This document shows positions 61,410-64,000 of a stretch of DNA of 64,000 nt, one piece after another. Position numbers and translations under genes: made by a program. How positions within the stretch are numbered: the stretch's first letter is position 1; every line of letters begins with the position of its first letter. The notes beneath the pieces are model-generated. The model saw nothing but the letters and a program-made list of their open reading frames with translations. It did not search any database and was not told where the DNA came from. Origin of the DNA: Chryseobacterium sp. (GTDB taxonomy: Bacteria; Bacteroidota; Bacteroidia; Flavobacteriales; Weeksellaceae). The stretch lies in the NCBI GenBank assembly GCA_031286615.1, contig JAITUA010000013.1, forward strand, positions 372,001-436,000, in the 5' to 3' direction.

Positions 61410-63563
61410 ATGAAAAAAAAATCCATCCTTACCGCACTGATGGCAGTGATGCTTCAGTCAGGTTCTCTGATTAACGCACAGCAGCTTAATCCTACAGGAA
61501 TTTGCTATGTGGAAGTGAATAACAACAACCTCCTGAATGCAGGAGCGTACAAACTGCAGACATCGAACAGCTATCTGTTCAATGTGGTGAATATTTTTGC
61601 GGCTAATATTAATTATGATACCAGCCGTGGAAGAGCTTATCTGTATTCCAATAATAATGTCACGAAAGTGCTTACCAATGCGGATACTTACATAAAGCCA
61701 CTTCAGCAGAAAGGAATGAAAGTAGTACTCACTATTTTAGGAAACCACCAGGGAGCAGGGATCTGTAATTTTCCTACCCGTGAAGCAGCAAAAGACTTTG
61801 CCCTGCAGCTTGCCAATACAGTGAATACCTACGGTCTTGATGGAATTGATTTTGATGATGAATACTCTGAATACGGAAATAATGGAACTGGGCAGCCTAA
61901 CGACAGCTCTTTTGTAATGCTTGTTCAGGAGCTTAGAGCATTATTACCAAATAAGATTATTTCATTCTATTATTATGGTCCTGCCGCTTCAAGACTTTCC
62001 TGGAACGGAGCCAGAGTGGGAGACAACGTCAATTACAGCTGGAATGCAATGTATGGAACGTTCTCTGCACCTAATGTACCTCCTCTTACCAAAGCACAAA
62101 TCTCTCCTGCAGCGGTATGGATGGGAAATACTTCCAATTCTACAACAACCAGCCTGGCTACCCAAACTAAAAACGGTGGTTATGGAGTATTCATGTGGTA
62201 TGATCTGCATGGAACCAATGAAACTGCACAACTTTCAGCAGGAACTCAAACATTATATGGAGAGCCGACTGTTTTAAGCGGTACTTTACAGTCATGGACA
62301 CAAGGTACAAACTGTAATGCTCCTATCGGACTGTATACAAGCAATCTTACCGGTACAAGTGCAAAGCTCAACTGGTCAGCCGTAGGAACAAATACCTATG
62401 ATATTGATTATAAACCAGCTTCTTCAACAACATGGACGAATGCCGTATCTGCAACGAGTTCCACTTCTGTAACAGTTTCAGGTTTAACAGCCAATACTGA
62501 ATATGACTGGAGAATCAGAACAAACTGCAGTGTGAAAAGTGCTTATATGTTTGCTCCAAGATTTACCAGCACCTCAGGAACAACGCCTACAGGTTCTTAT
62601 GCATTATCTCTGGATGGAAGCACTGATTCAGGAGCTGCCGGAAGTATGAACCTGAGCGGTTCTGCATTATCTTTTGAAGGCTGGATCAAACCTTCATCAT
62701 TCAAATCTGCTTCTCCTTATATTTCTTCTATCATGGGAACAGAAGTAAGCGACAGCAATTCTGCATTCCTGAGATTAGGAGATGCCAGCCTTGCCAATAA
62801 TAAGCTTCAGTTTGTAGTAAGCATTAATAATGTACAGCAAAAATTGGCTTCTGCAACCGCTTTGAATGCCAATACCTGGTATCATGTTGCTGCAACATAT
62901 GACGGAACCAATATGAAATTGTATATCAACGGTGTTCTGGACGCAACTAAAGCACAAACCGGAAGTGTAAATTCAACCGGAGCGTTCAACGTAGGATATC
63001 TATACAATACTTCCCGAAATTTCAATGGCAAAATAGACGAAGTAAGAGTTTGGAAACGTGCCTTGAGTCAAACAGAGATCAGTCAGAATATGTGTAATGT
63101 ATCTGTTCCGGCTACATCATTGGCTGCTTATTGGAAGTTTAACGAAGGCAGCGGTTCTACTGTTCAGGATACATCAGGAAATGGAGTGACTTTAACATTG
63201 ACAGGAGTGGATGCTACCAATTGGGGAACAGATCTGCCATGTACAACAGGAAGTTCACTATTGGCAAGAAATGATTCAAGCCAAAAGACGATAAATACGG
63301 GAGAGACAAACATTAAAAATCAAATAAAACTATATCCGAATCCGGTAAGCAAATCTTCATCACTTACAGTTTCTGTTCCGGATGAATACAGCAAAGGGAA
63401 ATTAACGGTTTATGATTTTAATGGAAGAATTATAGACACAAAATCCCTGAATTCCGGAGACAATCAAATTGAATTGACAAGACTTTCAGCAGGAAGCTAT
63501 ATTGTTCAGTTTGAATCTCATGATGGAAGTTTAAAACAATCCGAAAAACTAATTGTAAAATAA
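61410..63563 (+). CDS. GH18 endo-beta-N-acetylglucosaminidase, FN3-LamG, T9SS-secreted
   Basis: A 717-residue secreted protein: signal peptide (ending INAQ), GH18 domain to about 290 with D144-G-I-D-F-D-D-E151 (catalytic Glu151, Asp149), a fibronectin-III-like domain (about 300-390), a LamG/ConA-like domain (about 395-610, LSLDGSTDSGAAG...FEGWIKP...KIDEVRVWKRAL) and a type A T9SS sorting domain (LYPNPVSKSS...LSAGSYIVQF...LIVK). It would sit on or leave the cell surface and cut the chitobiose core of N-glycans. A second GH18 gene follows. Confidence 0.92.
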   Translation: MKKKSILTALMAVMLQSGSLINAQQLNPTGICYVEVNNNNLLNAGAYKLQTSNSYLFNVVNIFAANINYDTSRGRAYLYSNNNVTKVLTNADTYIKPLQQKGMKVVLTILGNHQGAGICNFPTREAAKDFALQLANTVNTYGLDGIDFDDEYSEYGNNGTGQPNDSSFVMLVQELRALLPNKIISFYYYGPAASRLSWNGARVGDNVNYSWNAMYGTFSAPNVPPLTKAQISPAAVWMGNTSNSTTTSLATQTKNGGYGVFMWYDLHGTNETAQLSAGTQTLYGEPTVLSGTLQSWTQGTNCNAPIGLYTSNLTGTSAKLNWSAVGTNTYDIDYKPASSTTWTNAVSATSSTSVTVSGLTANTEYDWRIRTNCSVKSAYMFAPRFTSTSGTTPTGSYALSLDGSTDSGAAGSMNLSGSALSFEGWIKPSSFKSASPYISSIMGTEVSDSNSAFLRLGDASLANNKLQFVVSINNVQQKLASATALNANTWYHVAATYDGTNMKLYINGVLDATKAQTGSVNSTGAFNVGYLYNTSRNFNGKIDEVRVWKRALSQTEISQNMCNVSVPATSLAAYWKFNEGSGSTVQDTSGNGVTLTLTGVDATNWGTDLPCTTGSSLLARNDSSQKTINTGETNIKNQIKLYPNPVSKSSSLTVSVPDEYSKGKLTVYDFNGRIIDTKSLNSGDNQIELTRLSAGSYIVQFESHDGSLKQSEKLIVK

Positions 63564-63572
63564 CAAAACCAG

Positions 63573-63594
63573 TCATTGGGCTTCGGCCCAATGA
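63573..63594 (+). terminator. Terminator with TTCG loop between tandem GH18 genes
   Basis: Perfect 9-bp stem TCATTGGGC / GCCCAATGA closed by a stable TTCG loop and followed by five T, 9 bp after the stop. It may attenuate rather than end transcription into the next GH18 gene. Confidence 0.85.
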
Positions 63595-63620
63595 TTTTTC
63601 TACTACAAAATTAATATACT

Positions 63621-64000
63621 ATGAGAAAAAAATCCTTTTTTATTCCCTTAATGGCACTCATGCTCCAGACTGCTCCGCTGCTCAAAGCGCAGCAGCTTGA
63701 TCCTTTGGGAGTCTGCTATGTGGAAGTGAACAACAATAATATGCTGAATGCAGGTTCTTATACTTTGCAGAATACCAACAGACAGCTTTTTGACGTTGCG
63801 ATTATTTTTGCAGCCAACATCAATTATGATGTTTCCAAAAACAGAGCTTACATCTCCAACAATAATAACGTTACCAAAGTTTTGAATGATGTAAATACCT
63901 ATGTAAAACCTTTACAGCAAAAAGGAATAAAAGTACTTCTGGATCTTTTAGGAAACCATCAGGGAGCGGGAATTTCTAATTTTCCAAACCGTGAGGCAGC
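63621..64000 (+). CDS. Second GH18 protein, 5' part, cut by window edge
   Basis: From the ATG at 63621 the frame stays open to the window end (126 codons). It encodes a signal peptide (ending LLKAQ) and a GH18 N-terminus (QLDPLGVCYVEVNNNNMLN..., LQQKGIKVLLDLLGNHQGAG) closely matching the preceding protein. This is a tandem duplication. The catalytic motif lies beyond the edge, so activity and C-terminal domains cannot be judged. Confidence 0.9.
   Translation, partial: MRKKSFFIPLMALMLQTAPLLKAQQLDPLGVCYVEVNNNNMLNAGSYTLQNTNRQLFDVAIIFAANINYDVSKNRAYISNNNNVTKVLNDVNTYVKPLQQKGIKVLLDLLGNHQGAGISNFPNREA

Noticed and set aside
1-64000. tRNA, rRNA, tmRNA or CRISPR
   Set aside because: No cloverleaf, conserved rRNA words or regularly spaced direct repeats were found by reading the gaps. 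A program such as tRNAscan-SE could overrule this.

Overview
The window looks like the chromosome of a Weeksellaceae/Chryseobacterium-type member of the Bacteroidota. The basis is low GC, many promoters with a TAnnTTTG -7 element, SusC/SusD proteins, a type IX secretion C-terminal domain, and the gene content (type III glutamine synthetase, class-2 PyrD, TruC, CoaX). No rRNA, tRNA or CRISPR was recognised. All assignments are by reading; no database search was run.

Layout. 1-2573 (minus): haem operon hemA-hemC-hemD, hemD cut by the window edge. 3012-8687 (plus): elongasome operon mreB-mreC-mreD-PBP2-rodA. 8794-17655: pentapeptide-repeat protein, NlpC/P60 lipoprotein, glnN, a large protein with a nucleoside-phosphorylase-like C-terminus, a DinB-fold protein and an M1 peptidase. 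17700-22840 (minus): AT-rich toxin/immunity island. It holds a lipoprotein with a C-terminal Tae4-type amidase domain, two Tai4-like immunity lipoproteins, a headless second amidase module, other small secreted proteins, a frameshifted gene and duplicated debris. 22944-26077: XRE regulator, coaX, a GNAT, a double-glycine leader peptide, tadA and a TonB-C-like protein.

26131-30909 is the most unusual part. A WYL-domain regulator, a 51-residue acidic protein, a patatin-like phospholipase and an endolysin-type M15 peptidase each have the same 20-bp imperfect palindrome, exactly 10 bp upstream of a TAnnTTTG -7 element. A fifth copy lies upstream of a Y-family DNA polymerase (UmuC). This reads as a compact WYL regulon joining membrane and wall hydrolases to error-prone DNA synthesis. 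It may be an undescribed stress, lysis or defence module; the function is inferred.

30959-43711: mostly housekeeping and secreted proteins (YdeI-like, serine hydrolase, M48 peptidase, glyS, truC, pyrD, DUF445, msrB, L,D-transpeptidase). 43819-47384 (minus): tetR-thiolase-thioesterase-fabF operon with a perfect palindrome at its promoter. 47561-50013: OsmC and two AraC regulators. 50402-64000 (plus): polysaccharide-utilisation locus susC-susD-MFS-GH130-GH92-GH125-GH18-GH18', fitting breakdown of mannose-rich N-glycans. GH18 would release the glycan, SusCD import it, GH92 and GH125 trim mannose, and GH130 phosphorolyse the Man-GlcNAc core.

Dispersed double-hairpin elements (near 9.4, 34.5 and 47.5 kb) and a longer inverted-repeat element (38.7 kb) sit between genes.
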